Source: an uncultured Trichococcus sp.
GTDB lineage: Bacteria > Bacillota > Bacilli > Lactobacillales > Aerococcaceae
NCBI RefSeq assembly: GCF_963663645.1
Contig: NZ_OY760503.1
Location: 1,741,501-1,805,500 of the forward strand
Reading direction: 5' to 3'
Length of the DNA: 64,000 bases
Numbering within the stretch: position 1 is the stretch's first letter; each line of letters opens with the position of its first letter. Of the stretch, positions 44,660-54,129 are shown piece after piece. Below the pieces are notes generated by a model. That model made no database searches, was not told the DNA's origin, and saw only the letters and a program-made list of their open reading frames with translations. The translations under genes and the position numbers were made by a program.

Positions 44660-44944
44660 ATGAAACGCTCACTTATGCAACGCCTTTTCGGCGGCAAAGA
44701 AAAAAACCAAACAGACGATCCGCCGCGGCCGCGCAACCTGACCGATGCGGAAATCAATCATCCCTATGTCATCAAAGGGATCGTGGCATCCGAGGAAGGG
44801 ATGAAGGATTTCCTCTGCACCTTGGGCTGCTTCGAGGGCGAAACCGTGACGGTCATTTCGGCCTTGACCGAAAATTACATCATCCACGTCAAAAATGCCC
44901 GGTACAGCATCGATGGCGATCTGGCCAGAGCAATCCTGATCTAG
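44660..44944 (+). CDS. feoA: FeoA ferrous iron transport protein
   Basis: The 94-residue protein is a small SH3-like FeoA domain (residues about 33-94: HPYVIKGIVASEEGMKDFL, then EGETVTVISALTENYIIHVK, ending RYSIDGDLARAILI) with a charged N-terminal extension of about 30 residues. AAGGAGGT precedes the ATG. FeoA stimulates the FeoB channel. It is followed by feoB after 50 nt, and a Fur box lies upstream. Confidence 0.92.
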   Translation: MKRSLMQRLFGGKEKNQTDDPPRPRNLTDAEINHPYVIKGIVASEEGMKDFLCTLGCFEGETVTVISALTENYIIHVKNARYSIDGDLARAILI

Positions 44945-44994
44945 CGCCAAGCTGGACGGACCGTTCCGGAAATAAAGCGATAGGGAGGACAATT

Positions 44995-46965
44995 ATGCGC
45001 ATTGCACTTGCGGGAAACCCGAACAGTGGTAAAACCACTTTATTCAATGCCATCACAGGCAAGATCGAACACGTCGGCAACTGGCCGGGCGTGACGGTCG
45101 CCAAGAAAGAAGGGGACGTAAAAAAGGAACTGAACAAGTCCGGCAAGAAGATCCGGGTCGTGGATCTGCCGGGTGCCTATTCCTTGGCGGCGTTCACATG
45201 CGAGGAGAACATCACCCGCGACTTCGTCAAAAAAGAAGCGCCGGATGTGATCATCAACATCGTCGATGCCACCAAGTTGAGCAGGAGCCTGCTGTTCACG
45301 ACGCAGCTGTTGGAGCTGGGGATCCCGGTGGTTGTCGCCTTGAACAAAAGCGATTTGTTGGACAACAAAGAAATCACCATCGATACGCAAAAATTGGCGG
45401 AAAGGCTGGGCTGCCCGGTCGTCGAGACAGCTTCGATCGAAGGCAAAGGCCTTGCCGAGTTGATCGCTGCAGCGGCCGCCAGCGTTGGCAAAAACCAGCC
45501 AGCGCCTTTCCGGCCTGCCGTTAGCCCCGCAGCGGAAACAGCCGCGCCTGCTGCGGCTGTCGACCGTGAACGCTTTGCGTTTGTCGCGGCCTTAGTGAAA
45601 GAAGTGGAAGTCCGGACGGTCGACAGCGCCAAACAAACGAGGCACGATGCGATCGACCGGATCGTAGCCCACAAAATCTGGGGCATCCCGATTTTTGCGG
45701 CCGTCATCTACTTCGTGTTCTCCCTATCGCAAACCTATCTGGGGCCGTTTTTTGCCGATATTCTGGTCGGCTGGATCGACAGCCTGTACACCTGGGCGGA
45801 CGGACTGATCGGCGCGGGCGTATCGCCCTTGTTGCGGGCTTTGCTGCTCGATGGGATCATCGGCGGCGTTGGTGCCGTCATCGGTTTCCTGCCGCTGATC
45901 ATGGTGCTGTTCTTCCTTTTGGCCCTGCTGGAGGATTGCGGCTACATGGCCCGGGTCGCCGTCGTGATGGACCGCCATATGAAAAAGGTGGGACTCTCCG
46001 GCAGATCGATCATCCCGATGGTCATCGGCACCGGCTGCGCCATCCCCGGCATTATGGCGACGCGGACAATCCGCGACGAGCGCCAACGCCGGACGACCGC
46101 GATGCTGACGCCGTTCATGCCCTGCGGCGCGAAGCTGCCGGTCATCGCGCTCTTTGCCGGAATCTTCTTTGAGGATGCGGCCTGGGTAGGGACGTCCATG
46201 TATTTTGTGGCAATCACCATCATTGTTTTCGGCGCCCGGATCATCCAGAAAATTACGAAAGCCACGCCTTCCAAATCCTACTTCATCATGGAGCTGCCGG
46301 AATACCGCGTGCCGAGCCTGAAGCGGGCAGCCGTCTCGATGCTGGCCAGAGGCAAAGCCTTCGTGGTGAACGCGGGGACGGTCATCCTTTTGTGCAACGT
46401 GACCGTCCAGCTGATGCAGACGTTCACTTGGACCTTCCAAGTCGTGCCAGCGGGCATGGGAAAAACCAGCATCCTCGCCAGCCTGGCCAGTCCGCTCGCC
46501 TTCCTGCTGATCCCGCTCGGTTTCGGCGTGTGGCAGCTTGCCGCAGCCGCCGTAGTGGGTTTCATCGCCAAAGAGAACGTCGTCGGGACATTGGCGGTCG
46601 TCTACAGCATCAGCAACTTCATTGATACCGAGGAACTCGTGCTCGTTTCCGGCGCCCTGGATGTGGCAGCCGTGATGGGCCTCACCTCGGCTTCGGCGCT
46701 AGCCTATCTGATGTTCAATCTGTTCACGCCGCCTTGTTTTGCGGCAATCGGCGCCATGCGGGCCGAGATGGAAAGCAGCAAATGGCTGTGGGCCGGGATC
46801 GGCTTCCAGTTTGGCATGGGCTATACGCTGGCCTACTTTGTCTACCAAATCGGAACGCTCCTGACGACCGGCAGTTTCGGGACCGGCGTGATCCCCGGCC
46901 TGATTGCGGTCGCGCTGCTGGCCGGAATCATCGTTTACCTGATCCAGAAGCAAGAAGAAAAATAA
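44995..46965 (+). CDS. feoB: FeoB ferrous iron transporter
   Basis: The 656-residue protein has an N-terminal GTPase: G1 GNPNSGKTTLFNAITG, G2 region VGNWPGVTV, G3 DLPGAY, G4 NKSD. The polytopic membrane domain has the Gate repeats (MARVAVVMDRHMKKVGLSG, PFMPCGAKLPVIALFAGIFF) and the C-terminal FTPPCFAAIGAMRAEM block. It imports Fe(II) across the membrane. GGGAGG precedes the ATG. It forms an operon with feoA and the Cys-rich gene after it, under the Fur box. Confidence 0.96.
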   Translation: MRIALAGNPNSGKTTLFNAITGKIEHVGNWPGVTVAKKEGDVKKELNKSGKKIRVVDLPGAYSLAAFTCEENITRDFVKKEAPDVIINIVDATKLSRSLLFTTQLLELGIPVVVALNKSDLLDNKEITIDTQKLAERLGCPVVETASIEGKGLAELIAAAAASVGKNQPAPFRPAVSPAAETAAPAAAVDRERFAFVAALVKEVEVRTVDSAKQTRHDAIDRIVAHKIWGIPIFAAVIYFVFSLSQTYLGPFFADILVGWIDSLYTWADGLIGAGVSPLLRALLLDGIIGGVGAVIGFLPLIMVLFFLLALLEDCGYMARVAVVMDRHMKKVGLSGRSIIPMVIGTGCAIPGIMATRTIRDERQRRTTAMLTPFMPCGAKLPVIALFAGIFFEDAAWVGTSMYFVAITIIVFGARIIQKITKATPSKSYFIMELPEYRVPSLKRAAVSMLARGKAFVVNAGTVILLCNVTVQLMQTFTWTFQVVPAGMGKTSILASLASPLAFLLIPLGFGVWQLAAAAVVGFIAKENVVGTLAVVYSISNFIDTEELVLVSGALDVAAVMGLTSASALAYLMFNLFTPPCFAAIGAMRAEMESSKWLWAGIGFQFGMGYTLAYFVYQIGTLLTTGSFGTGVIPGLIAVALLAGIIVYLIQKQEEK

Positions 46966-46993
46966 ACTGCAGATGCAAAGGAGGATAACCGCC

Positions 46994-47191
46994 ATGTTCG
47001 GAGATATCGTTGTGTTTTTGATCATCGCCGCTTTCGTTGCCGGATCCATCGCGAAAATCGTCCGCGACAAGAAAAAGGGCAGCAAGTGCTCCGGGTGTCC
47101 GTTGAACAAAACCTGTGCCTACAGAAATCCAGACGCGGACCAGTGCCCGATGCGTCAAACCACCGACCCCCAAACCGGGGAGAAGGACTAG
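46994..47191 (+). CDS. FeoB-associated Cys-rich membrane protein
   Basis: The 65-residue protein has one membrane segment ([20 protein letters not shown]), a basic stretch, then a Cys-rich tail [20 protein letters not shown]. Small proteins of this type follow feoB in many Firmicutes and may take the place of FeoC. AAGGAGG lies 9 nt before the ATG at 46994. The cysteines may bind iron or a cluster, but this is not established. Confidence 0.85.
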   Translation: MFGDIVVFLIIAAFVAGSIAKIVRDKKKGSKCSGCPLNKTCAYRNPDADQCPMRQTTDPQTGEKD

Positions 47192-47215
47192 CTGCCCATC
47201 CGCGGGCGGCTTTTT
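47191..47215 (+). terminator. Terminator of the feo operon
   Basis: GCTGCCC and GGGCGGC around a short loop, then TTTTT. Confidence 0.8.
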
Positions 47216-47277
47216 GCACGAAAAAGCCGCGTCCGTGCGGGCTACGATATGAAGGAAGAAAGAAGAGGAGAATCAAC

Positions 47278-47910
47278 ATGACGACGAACAACATTCCAAA
47301 AGCTTCGGCAAGGCGGTTGCCGATCTACCACCGCTACTTGGGTTTTTTGCATACGGCAGGCAAAAAATGGGTCTCATCCACCGAATTGGGCGAGGCGGTG
47401 AAAGTGGAGAGCGCCACGATCCGCCGGGACTTTTCCTATTTTGGCGCGCCCGGAAAAAGAGGCTACGGCTATGATGTGGCATTTTTGCTGGATTTCTTCA
47501 ACAAAAAGCTCCACCAGGAACGGCTCACCAATGTGGCGCTGATCGGCGTGGGCAATCTGGGCCAGGCCCTGTTGAACTACAACTTCCATGTCAGCAACAA
47601 TCTGCGCATCAGTGCCGCCTTCGATATCGATGAGGGGATCGTCGGCAAGATCCTCAGCGGTGTGCCCGTCTACCCGATGGCTAATATGGTGGAGCAGCTG
47701 CGCATCCAACAGCTGGAAGTGGCCATCCTGACGGTGCCCCACGAAATGGCGCAGGACGTCGCGGACCGCTTGATCGAAGCCGGCGTCCACGGCATCATGA
47801 ACTTCACACCGATCCGCCTCTCCGTCCCGGGAAACGTCCGCGTCCAGAACGTCGACATGACGAATGAGCTGCAGACACTGATCTATTTTTTGAACAACGG
47901 CATCGGCTGA
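47278..47910 (+). CDS. rex: Redox-sensing transcriptional repressor Rex
   Basis: The 210-residue protein has a winged-helix domain ([22 protein letters not shown] with the conserved RRD) and a Rossmann NAD(H) domain ([17 protein letters not shown], then AAFDID). Rex senses NADH/NAD+ and represses fermentation and anaerobic genes. AGAGGAG lies before the ATG at 47278. The C-terminal helix [17 protein letters not shown] is followed by a TGA that lies in the first family A repeat unit (GGCTGAACG), so repeats begin right at the gene end. Confidence 0.95.
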   Translation: MTTNNIPKASARRLPIYHRYLGFLHTAGKKWVSSTELGEAVKVESATIRRDFSYFGAPGKRGYGYDVAFLLDFFNKKLHQERLTNVALIGVGNLGQALLNYNFHVSNNLRISAAFDIDEGIVGKILSGVPVYPMANMVEQLRIQQLEVAILTVPHEMAQDVADRLIEAGVHGIMNFTPIRLSVPGNVRVQNVDMTNELQTLIYFLNNGIG

Positions 47911-48215
47911 ACGAAGGGCGAGAATGCAAAAAAGTCGGCGCCCGCGCGATGTGTTGACTGAACGACGCGCGGAAGATACCGAACAGCCGACACCCGCAGA
48001 ATCTGTTGACTGAACGATGCGCGGAGGACACCGAAGAGCAGACACCGGCAGGATCTGTTGACTAAACGAAGAACGGAGGACACCGAAAAGCCGACGAAAT
48101 CCAAAAGCGTCGGCTGAACGGAATCTGAAGTACACCAAACAGCCGGCATCGCGGCCCCACCACAGCCCCCATCGTTGTCGGGCGACAGCCCAGGACAGTA
48201 TCACATCTGTAGCCT
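47905..48215. repeat. Repeat family A array with a family C fragment
   Basis: Five degenerate family A units (TGTTGACTGAACGA...ATACCGAACAGCCGAC) are followed by a single TTGTCGGGCGACAGCCCAGG piece of family C, showing that the two families can sit together. Confidence 0.85.
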
Positions 48216-48250
48216 GTTGGTCCAAACAGCACCAAACAATCCAAAGCAGC

Positions 48251-48300
48251 AACAAGCCCCCGAAGCGACGCACGCAATCGCCTCGGGGGCTTGTTCTGCT
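48251..48300. terminator. Bidirectional-type hairpin terminator
   Basis: AACAAGCCCCCGA (48251-48263) and TCGGGGGCTTGTT (48283-48295) are perfect complements, followed by CTGCTTG. It likely ends the rex transcript. Confidence 0.7.
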
Positions 48301-48386
48301 TGAAGCATTTCTGCAGGTAAACCAACCTACGGTCGCGTATAATAGACTGTATACAACAACAAACGAACTTGGAAAAGGGGATAGAT

Positions 48387-49376
48387 ATGGAAGAGACAGT
48401 ATGGGGAATGATCGGCTGCGGTGATGTAACGGAGAAGAAAAGCGGGCCAGGGCTCTATAAAACGAATGGGTCCCGATTGAAGGGGGTATACAACCGCACG
48501 GAAGCCAAGGCGCATGATTGGGTGAAACGCCATGGACACGGCCGAGTGTATGCAACAGTTGAGGAATTGCTGGCGGACGAAGAAATCACTGCTGTCTACA
48601 TCGCCACACCGCCGGCCACCCATTACGACTACGCCATGCAGGTGATTGCGGCTAACAAGGTGCCGCTGATCGAGAAACCGATGGCGCGCACTTTCGAGGA
48701 ATGCCAAGCGATACTGGAGGCGGCTGAGGAGAAAGGCTTGCCGGTTTTCGTCAGCTTCTACCGCCGGGCACTCGAAAAATTCCAAAAAATCAAGGAACTG
48801 CTGGATGAGGGGGGCATCGGGCAACCGCAATTGGTGGAAATCCGCCAATACCAACAGCCCGCTCCGGAAGACTTGGATAAGGACAACTTGCCTTGGCGTC
48901 TGCTTCCGGCCGCAGGAGGCGGGAAGGACTTGGATATCCAAGTGCATGTGCTCGATTACTTGGCTTATTACTTCGGTGACATCACCGCGATGACCGGCAT
49001 CGTCGAGAACCGGGCCGGACTCTATGAAGTGGAGGACACCGTCTCGGCCTCCTTCCTCTTCGCAAACGGTGTCGTCGGATCGGCCGCCTGGTGCTATGTT
49101 GCGGACTTCGACTTGGATGAAGTGACGATCATCGGTTCGGAAGGGACGCTGGTCTTCGAAGGCACGAGCTTCGAATGGATCCGCCTGATCAAGGACGGAA
49201 AAACGACGAATTACACTTTCGAAACACCAGAACATGTCGCCATGCCGTTCATCCAGACCGTCGTCGACGAACTGACCGGCAAAGCTAAAAGCCCGGCAGA
49301 TGCCGCCAGCGCAGCTAATGGTATCCGGATGTTTGATGTGCTGCTGAAGGATTATCGAGAAAGATCTGAAAGCTAA
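48387..49376 (+). CDS. Gfo/Idh/MocA-family oxidoreductase
   Basis: The 329-residue NAD(P)-dependent sugar-type dehydrogenase has an N-terminal Rossmann fold (WGMIGCGDVTEKKSGPG), the family motif LIEKPMARTFEECQ (about residue 95) with the conserved EKP, and a C-terminal beta-sheet domain with KDLDIQVHVLDYLAYYFG. AAAAGGGG precedes the ATG at 48387. The substrate cannot be predicted. It stands alone between repeats and uvsE. Confidence 0.9.
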   Translation: MEETVWGMIGCGDVTEKKSGPGLYKTNGSRLKGVYNRTEAKAHDWVKRHGHGRVYATVEELLADEEITAVYIATPPATHYDYAMQVIAANKVPLIEKPMARTFEECQAILEAAEEKGLPVFVSFYRRALEKFQKIKELLDEGGIGQPQLVEIRQYQQPAPEDLDKDNLPWRLLPAAGGGKDLDIQVHVLDYLAYYFGDITAMTGIVENRAGLYEVEDTVSASFLFANGVVGSAAWCYVADFDLDEVTIIGSEGTLVFEGTSFEWIRLIKDGKTTNYTFETPEHVAMPFIQTVVDELTGKAKSPADAASAANGIRMFDVLLKDYRERSES

Positions 49377-49434
49377 AAAATGTACTGCAGTAATCGAGTT
49401 CCATCGGGAACTCTGAACGAAAGGAGGAACCCCT

Positions 49435-50694
49435 ATGAGCATCGGCTACGCCTGCCTCAACATCGGTACACCCAACACAAACATCCGCAGCGTCATGCAG
49501 CGGAACGCGACCCCGGAGAAGCTGACGGAAGTGACCGAGCACAACCTTACCGCCTTGGAGCGGATGATCGACTACAACCGCAAGAACGGCATCAAACTGT
49601 TCCGCATCAGTTCGGATCTGATCCCGTTCGGTTCGAGTCCGGTCAACGCACTCGCTTGGCCGGAGATCTACAAGGAAGTCTTCGACCGCATCGGCGCGAA
49701 GATCCGGAAGAGCGGCATACGGGTGTCGTTCCATCCAGGCCAATACACCGTCCTGAATTCGCCCGACGAAGATGTCGTGGCGCGCGCTATCCTCGATCTT
49801 ACGTACCACGCCAAAATGCTAGAGTGTCTGGGCGTCGACAATAAGCACAAAATCGTCCTGCATGTCGGCGGAATCTATGGGGATAAAATAGAAGCACTTC
49901 AGCGCTTCGAACAGAATTTCCGCCGCCTTCCGGAAGCTGTCCGAAATCGACTGATCATCGAAAACGATGATCGGCTCTACAACATCGAGGAAGTTATCGG
50001 CTTGGCTGACCGGCTCCAGATCCCGGCCGTCTACGACAACTTGCACCACGCCATCAACCCGCCTCCTTCAGGAGGCACCGACCCATACTGGATCGCTGAA
50101 GCCAAAAAGACTTGGAAAGCAGCGGACGGCAATCAGAAAATCCACTACTCCCAGCAGGCATCAAGCAAACGACCTGGTGCCCATACCGATACGATCGATC
50201 TGGAGACTTTCCTGTCTTTCCACGAACAGCTGGAGGACAAACAGATCGACATCATGCTGGAAGTGAAGGACAAAAACCTTTCCGCCATCAAATGTCAGAA
50301 CGCGACGACAACCACGCCAAAAGCAACACTATTGGAAAAAGAGTGGGGCCGCTACAAGTACGCCATCCTCGAAAGATCGCCGGCAATCTACCAAGCCATC
50401 CGCACGCTGCTGAAGGACAAAGAAGCCTATCCGATCCAGGAATTCTATCGTCTCATTGACACCGCCTTCGCCGAAGAAATCCGCCCCGGTTACGCCGAAA
50501 ACGCCGCAGCCCACGTCTGGGGCTACTTCAAGAAGTACGCAACCGACACCGAGCGCAAGCAATACGAGAAGAACCTCGCCAACTACCGGAACAATACCGG
50601 CACGCTGGCAACCCTGAAACGCCAGCTTTTCAAAATGGCTGAAAAATACGAAGTTGAATATCTGTTGCAGTCGTTGTATTTTTATCTGGAATAA
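49435..50694 (+). CDS. uvsE: UV damage endonuclease UvsE with C-terminal YbgA-like extension
   Basis: The 419-residue protein nicks DNA 5' of UV photoproducts. Residues 1-290 are the UvdE TIM barrel: YACLNIGTPNT, FRISSDLIPFGS, VSFHPGQYTVLNSPDE, HVGGIYGDK, IENDDR, YDNLHHA and MLEVKDK carry the conserved His, Glu and Asp metal ligands. Residues about 305-419 form an extra helical domain (EWGRYKYAILERSPAIYQAI ...) like those seen in Firmicutes UvsE proteins. AAAGGAGG precedes the ATG. It is likely monocistronic. Confidence 0.92.
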   Translation: MSIGYACLNIGTPNTNIRSVMQRNATPEKLTEVTEHNLTALERMIDYNRKNGIKLFRISSDLIPFGSSPVNALAWPEIYKEVFDRIGAKIRKSGIRVSFHPGQYTVLNSPDEDVVARAILDLTYHAKMLECLGVDNKHKIVLHVGGIYGDKIEALQRFEQNFRRLPEAVRNRLIIENDDRLYNIEEVIGLADRLQIPAVYDNLHHAINPPPSGGTDPYWIAEAKKTWKAADGNQKIHYSQQASSKRPGAHTDTIDLETFLSFHEQLEDKQIDIMLEVKDKNLSAIKCQNATTTTPKATLLEKEWGRYKYAILERSPAIYQAIRTLLKDKEAYPIQEFYRLIDTAFAEEIRPGYAENAAAHVWGYFKKYATDTERKQYEKNLANYRNNTGTLATLKRQLFKMAEKYEVEYLLQSLYFYLE

Positions 50695-50697
50695 AAC

Positions 50698-50784
50698 CTG
50701 CATTCCCGAATTGTGTAACGAGAATGGCTGTAAAACCTGATGTTAATGGGTTTTTTTCCTGGTTATAAATACCCGGGAATGCAG
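50698..50784. repeat. Inverted repeat enclosing a hairpin, after uvsE
   Basis: CCTGCATTCCCG (50698-50709) is the exact complement of CGGGAATGCAGG (50773-50784). Between them AACC...GGGTTTTTTT forms a terminator-like hairpin. It may be a compound terminator or a small mobile-element remnant. Confidence 0.6.
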
Positions 50785-50800
50785 GATAAAAGCAATACAA

Positions 50801-50850
50801 AAAAAGTTGGGACAGTCTTTGCATAAGCAAAAACTATCCCGACTTTTCGA
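50801..50850. terminator. Bidirectional terminator after uvsE
   Basis: AAAAGTTGGGA and TCCCGACTTTT flank GACAGTCTTTGC...GCAAAAACTA. The same hairpin family appears at 53588-53635. The 50851-50960 stretch shows no further feature. Confidence 0.75.
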
Positions 50851-50961
50851 TTGACAGTTATTATATTGTTATTTCAACGACAACTGTCTCGTATTAGTCT
50901 CAGTCCACTAAGGGCGTAATTGTTGCATTTCTCCAATAGTAACTTAGATAGATAATCTGAT

Positions 50962-51231
50962 TCAGAAATATATAATTGCATTGATTATTATGCCAGTAAT
51001 AATTCCAGCAGTTAGGCCGAGAAATTTTGGGTGACGATATACGAATAGGAGGACTTTGTTGTTTACTATCATTGATTCGCAGTCAAAATAGAATTGTTTG
51101 ATTTCATTTTCTTCAAAATGTATTCCACATTTTGGGCACTTAGTAGTATTGAAGGTTAGCTTGATTTTTTTGTCACAGTGTGGGCATCTAATCTTGAGGT
51201 AAAGTTCTTCGATATTTGTTGTCCTTTTCAT
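50962..51231 (-). CDS. Small zinc-ribbon membrane protein
   Basis: The 89-residue protein has an N-terminal zinc ribbon (CPHCDKKIKLTFNTTKCPKC, residues about 16-35) and a C-terminal membrane segment (LGLTAGIITGIIINAIIYF). AGGT precedes the ATG at 51231. I do not recognise the family. A cytoplasmic zinc ribbon tethered to the membrane is all that can be said. The surrounding sequence is AT-rich, unlike neighbouring genes. Confidence 0.65.
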   Translation of the reverse strand: MKRTTNIEELYLKIRCPHCDKKIKLTFNTTKCPKCGIHFEENEIKQFYFDCESMIVNNKVLLFVYRHPKFLGLTAGIITGIIINAIIYF

Positions 51232-51499
51232 ACTTACCTACTTTCTATCCTTCGTTGTGAAGAATTCCAATTTCGATAAAAGTATCTACTCGATAGGTTT
51301 TTCTGGAGTATTGAGGCTGATTATATAATGTTAATGAAACTCATGACTTAGAGAGGTGATCTGTTCTAAAAAAAGTTAGTGTAAATATCTATACATAACA
51401 CAAAACATAAAACCACTAATATTTATCAGTGATAAAAATAGTTTAGCATATCTATTTGGGAATTATAAGTGAAATCTTAAGACAGCGATACGGAACAAT

Positions 51500-51765
51500 A
51501 GCTATGGTATAGTCAGGATTCAGCTTACATTCGAATGTTGCGAATTTTGTCGCAAATGGGAGCTGTGTCGCGAATCCAGCCACCTCCGACAAAGCCATCT
51601 TTCTCCGGAGAACAGTCTGCAGCTTGCGAGTCACCTCCACCGAGCGACTGTTAGCTTTAGGACAGCATCTCTCCGGCACCGCATCTCAAACCAAGCCACC
51701 TTAACCGGAGGTAACAATCAATCCGGAAAAGTGTTACCTGAAATTATGATTATTGGAATTTGGAC
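51500..51765. repeat. Dispersed module copy 1 (with family B-like hairpins)
   Basis: About 260 bp related to 54130-54410. Both contain TATAGTC, TGTTGCGA..TGTCGCAAAT, a CCAGCCA-CTCCGAC hairpin core, and end in CTGAAATTATGATTATNGGA. The TnpB element begins immediately after this copy. Confidence 0.7.
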
Positions 51766-53187
51766 TACTCCCACCTATGCTTATGCTTAGAGGTGGAAGA
51801 TTCCTAAAAACTCCGACCTATCGGTCAGATTCTCGTTAGGCTAACCCCGTGGCCCCCACGGTTCTGGAAGCTAAAATACGCATGGCTTCCTGCTTCAAGT
51901 TTATGCTTGCGTTGAAATCCCGGTCGTGATGGCTCCCGCATTCGGGGCAAGTCCACTTACGCACACGGAGACTCTTCACGTCTTTGTTTTGATAGCCGCA
52001 ACAGGAACATAGCTGGCTGGAAGGGAAGTTTTTTGCTACAACAACGACTTCTTTCCCATACCAATTCGCTTTATACTCCAGCATTGTGCGGAATTGCGAC
52101 CAGCTGACTTCGCTGATGGCTTTCGAAAGTTTTCGGTTCTTGACCATGTTGGATACCTGCAAATCCTCAACCCCTATCACATCGTGGTTTTTGATGATGT
52201 CGGTGGAGATTTTATGCAGGTAATCGTTCCGTTTATTCGTGATATCCTCGTGGATACAGGCGACCTTGCGTTTCTGCTTCTGGTAGTTCTTCGCCTCGAA
52301 CAGCTTCTTGCCGTCCTTGCGGGCTTGCTCCATGCGGCGGGACAGTATTTTCTGCTCCTTCACCAATTTCTTTTCCATTGTTCGGAAAAACTTTGGATTC
52401 TCGAAGACGGTTTTGTCCTCATCCGATAGGATGGCAAAGTCTTTCAATCCGACATCCACGCCAACGGTAGTGTATGTTTTGGGAGTGGGGTGGGTTTCGA
52501 CTTCGCACAAGATCGACACGAAATATTTTCCGGACGGATTGCGCCGAATGGTGGCGTTCAGGATACGCCCTTCGGGTTCCCGGCTCTTGGCGAATGTGAC
52601 CAGCCCCAATTTAGGGAGTTTCAACTTGTTCCCGACAATCGCGATATTTCCGTTCGTATACTTGGTCGTGTACGACTGCACCGGATTCTTTTTGCTCTTG
52701 TAGTGGGGGTAGCTGTTCTGTTTCTTGAAGAAGCGGTCGTAGCTGTCCGATAGATTCCGCAAGGAAGATTGGAGAGCGGTACTGTCGACCTCTTTCAGCC
52801 AGAGTGTCCCCTCTTCTTTTTTCAGCAACGTCAACTTGGCGGAACAAGCGTTGTAGTTCAGTCCTTTTCCTGTTTCCTTATAGCTTTTGTTCCATTCGGA
52901 CAGGAAGCGGTTGAACACGAACCGGGAACAGCCGATGGTCTTGGCAATCAGGATTTGTTGTTCCTGATTGGGGTAGATCCGAAACTTGTAGGCTTTGTGG
53001 ATCATCATCGCCAATCACCTCCTTCTGCCACCTATTATACACGAACGTTTGTTCCCGGTCGAATGGGAGGGCCTTCTTTAACAGCAAAACTTTTCGAAAA
53101 GAATAGGCTGACGCCTACCGCCATTCATCTCCCACCTACTCATTGGGCTGTGCCCTTTTCATTCCTAGAGGTGGGAGATGAATGGCG
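51764..53187 (-). mobile_element. TnpB-only IS200/IS605-group element
   Basis: One tnpB gene is flanked by hairpins. Beyond its 3' end is CTCCCACCT...AGAGGTGG (51769-51798), and beyond its 5' end a long stem runs 53121-53186 whose arms include ATTCATCTCCCACCT. The shared CTCCCACCT hairpin at both ends supports these limits. No tnpA is present. The region between the tnpB stop and the 3' hairpin would encode the omega-RNA scaffold. Exact ends are not certain. Confidence 0.7.
51836..53008 (-). CDS. tnpB: TnpB RNA-guided endonuclease homologue
   Basis: The protein of about 390 residues has the TnpB/OrfB layout. The N-terminal helix-turn-helix-like [20 protein letters not shown] is followed by the RuvC motifs [11 protein letters not shown] (Asp), [12 protein letters not shown] (Glu) and [10 protein letters not shown] (Asp), with a zinc finger CSCCGYQ ... 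CPECG between the last two. All catalytic residues are present, so it looks active. AAGGAGGTG lies 7 nt before the ATG at 53008; the upstream TTG abuts it. TnpB proteins use an omega-RNA from the element's 3' end to cut DNA and aid element retention. Confidence 0.93.
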   Translation of the reverse strand: MMIHKAYKFRIYPNQEQQILIAKTIGCSRFVFNRFLSEWNKSYKETGKGLNYNACSAKLTLLKKEEGTLWLKEVDSTALQSSLRNLSDSYDRFFKKQNSYPHYKSKKNPVQSYTTKYTNGNIAIVGNKLKLPKLGLVTFAKSREPEGRILNATIRRNPSGKYFVSILCEVETHPTPKTYTTVGVDVGLKDFAILSDEDKTVFENPKFFRTMEKKLVKEQKILSRRMEQARKDGKKLFEAKNYQKQKRKVACIHEDITNKRNDYLHKISTDIIKNHDVIGVEDLQVSNMVKNRKLSKAISEVSWSQFRTMLEYKANWYGKEVVVVAKNFPSSQLCSCCGYQNKDVKSLRVRKWTCPECGSHHDRDFNASINLKQEAMRILASRTVGATGLA

Positions 53188-53202
53188 GAAAATGATAAAA
53201 AT

Positions 53203-53259
53203 AAACAAACAAACTCCGCCGAAGTTTGAAATACTTCGGCGGAGTTTGTTTGTTTTTGT
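53203..53259. terminator. Perfect 23-bp hairpin, terminator-like
   Basis: Arms 53203-53225 and 53233-53255 are exact complements (AAACAAACAAACTCCG...) with a 7-nt loop and a T-rich tail. No gene ends here on the plus strand, so it may be a repeat element instead. The 53260-53580 stretch holds nothing else I can support. Confidence 0.5.
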
Positions 53260-53587
53260 TGTAACCTACGGTCTTTCAAATTATAGCCAGCTTCGGCCAA
53301 ATGGATAGTAAGTGAAAAACAAATTTGTGTGTATATTGCTTGCCGTTTTCAAATACATCCTTTTGAAATTGCAAGAAAAACTGATAACACCATAATAATA
53401 TGGTTTTTCACATATTTTCATACACGACACATTTTGGCTCAAACAAGCAACAAGCAAACCTAAAAATGCTGGTTTTTACCCGTATGCCATAGGCGCTTAT
53501 ACTTGAATAAGTTTGTTGCGCTGCAACTAAATCCCTAAGACAGAGTTCCGAGCTACCAGGATACGAAACATCGTAATATGACTACCG

Positions 53588-53635
53588 AAAAGCCGGTACA
53601 GGTTTTGCTTGCGCAAAGGCTGTCCCGGCTTTTCA
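53588..53635 (-). terminator. Terminator of the YhcH-family gene
   Basis: AAAAGCCGG and CCGGCTTTT around TACAGGTTTTGC...GCAAAGGCTGTC. It is related in sequence to the hairpin at 50801-50850. Confidence 0.75.
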
Positions 53636-53646
53636 ATTATCTTCTG

Positions 53647-54093
53647 TTACATCGCCACTTTTACTACGATCTTCTTGATCGGTGCCGGCTCATCAACTGC
53701 CATTCCCGGACGGTGGGCATCCTGCGGCGTGAACACCGCCAACTGACCCGCATGCAGCACGAAATGGTCGCCATCAGACTCAAAGAAGTAAACATCATCT
53801 TCCGGACAATCCTCCGTTTTCACGACGCCATCCAGCGTTTTCCAGCCCATCCTTTCGCTGCCTTCCACCACATACTGGATGTCAGTGTACTTGTAGTGCG
53901 CTTCCCAGCGACATTCCTCCGGCAGATGCGTCTCATATTCCTGTACCAACGCGAACACCGTATCGCCGTCGATCTCGTAACGTCCTACAGGTAAAGCTGC
54001 AACATCCGTTTCTTTCAAAAACTTCAGTCCCTTATAGAGCTGCTCATTCAATCCTTTATAAAATTCCAAATTAGCCAGTGTGTCAATGATCAT
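53647..54093 (-). CDS. YhcH/YjgK/YiaL-family protein
   Basis: The 148-residue cupin-like protein of the DUF386 family begins MIIDTLANLEFYKGLNEQL. It contains HLPEECRWEAHYKYTDIQYV and DGDHFVLHAGQLAVFTPQDAHRPGM, the conserved stretches with His and Glu metal ligands. Family members are linked to sialic acid or sugar metabolism (anomerase or isomerase roles proposed). GGAGGAAT lies 7 nt before the ATG at 54093. It is monocistronic here, without neighbouring sialic-acid genes. Confidence 0.9.
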   Translation of the reverse strand: MIIDTLANLEFYKGLNEQLYKGLKFLKETDVAALPVGRYEIDGDTVFALVQEYETHLPEECRWEAHYKYTDIQYVVEGSERMGWKTLDGVVKTEDCPEDDVYFFESDGDHFVLHAGQLAVFTPQDAHRPGMAVDEPAPIKKIVVKVAM

Positions 54094-54129
54094 GAAAAAC
54101 ATTCCTCCAACCCTTCGATAATGAAACAA

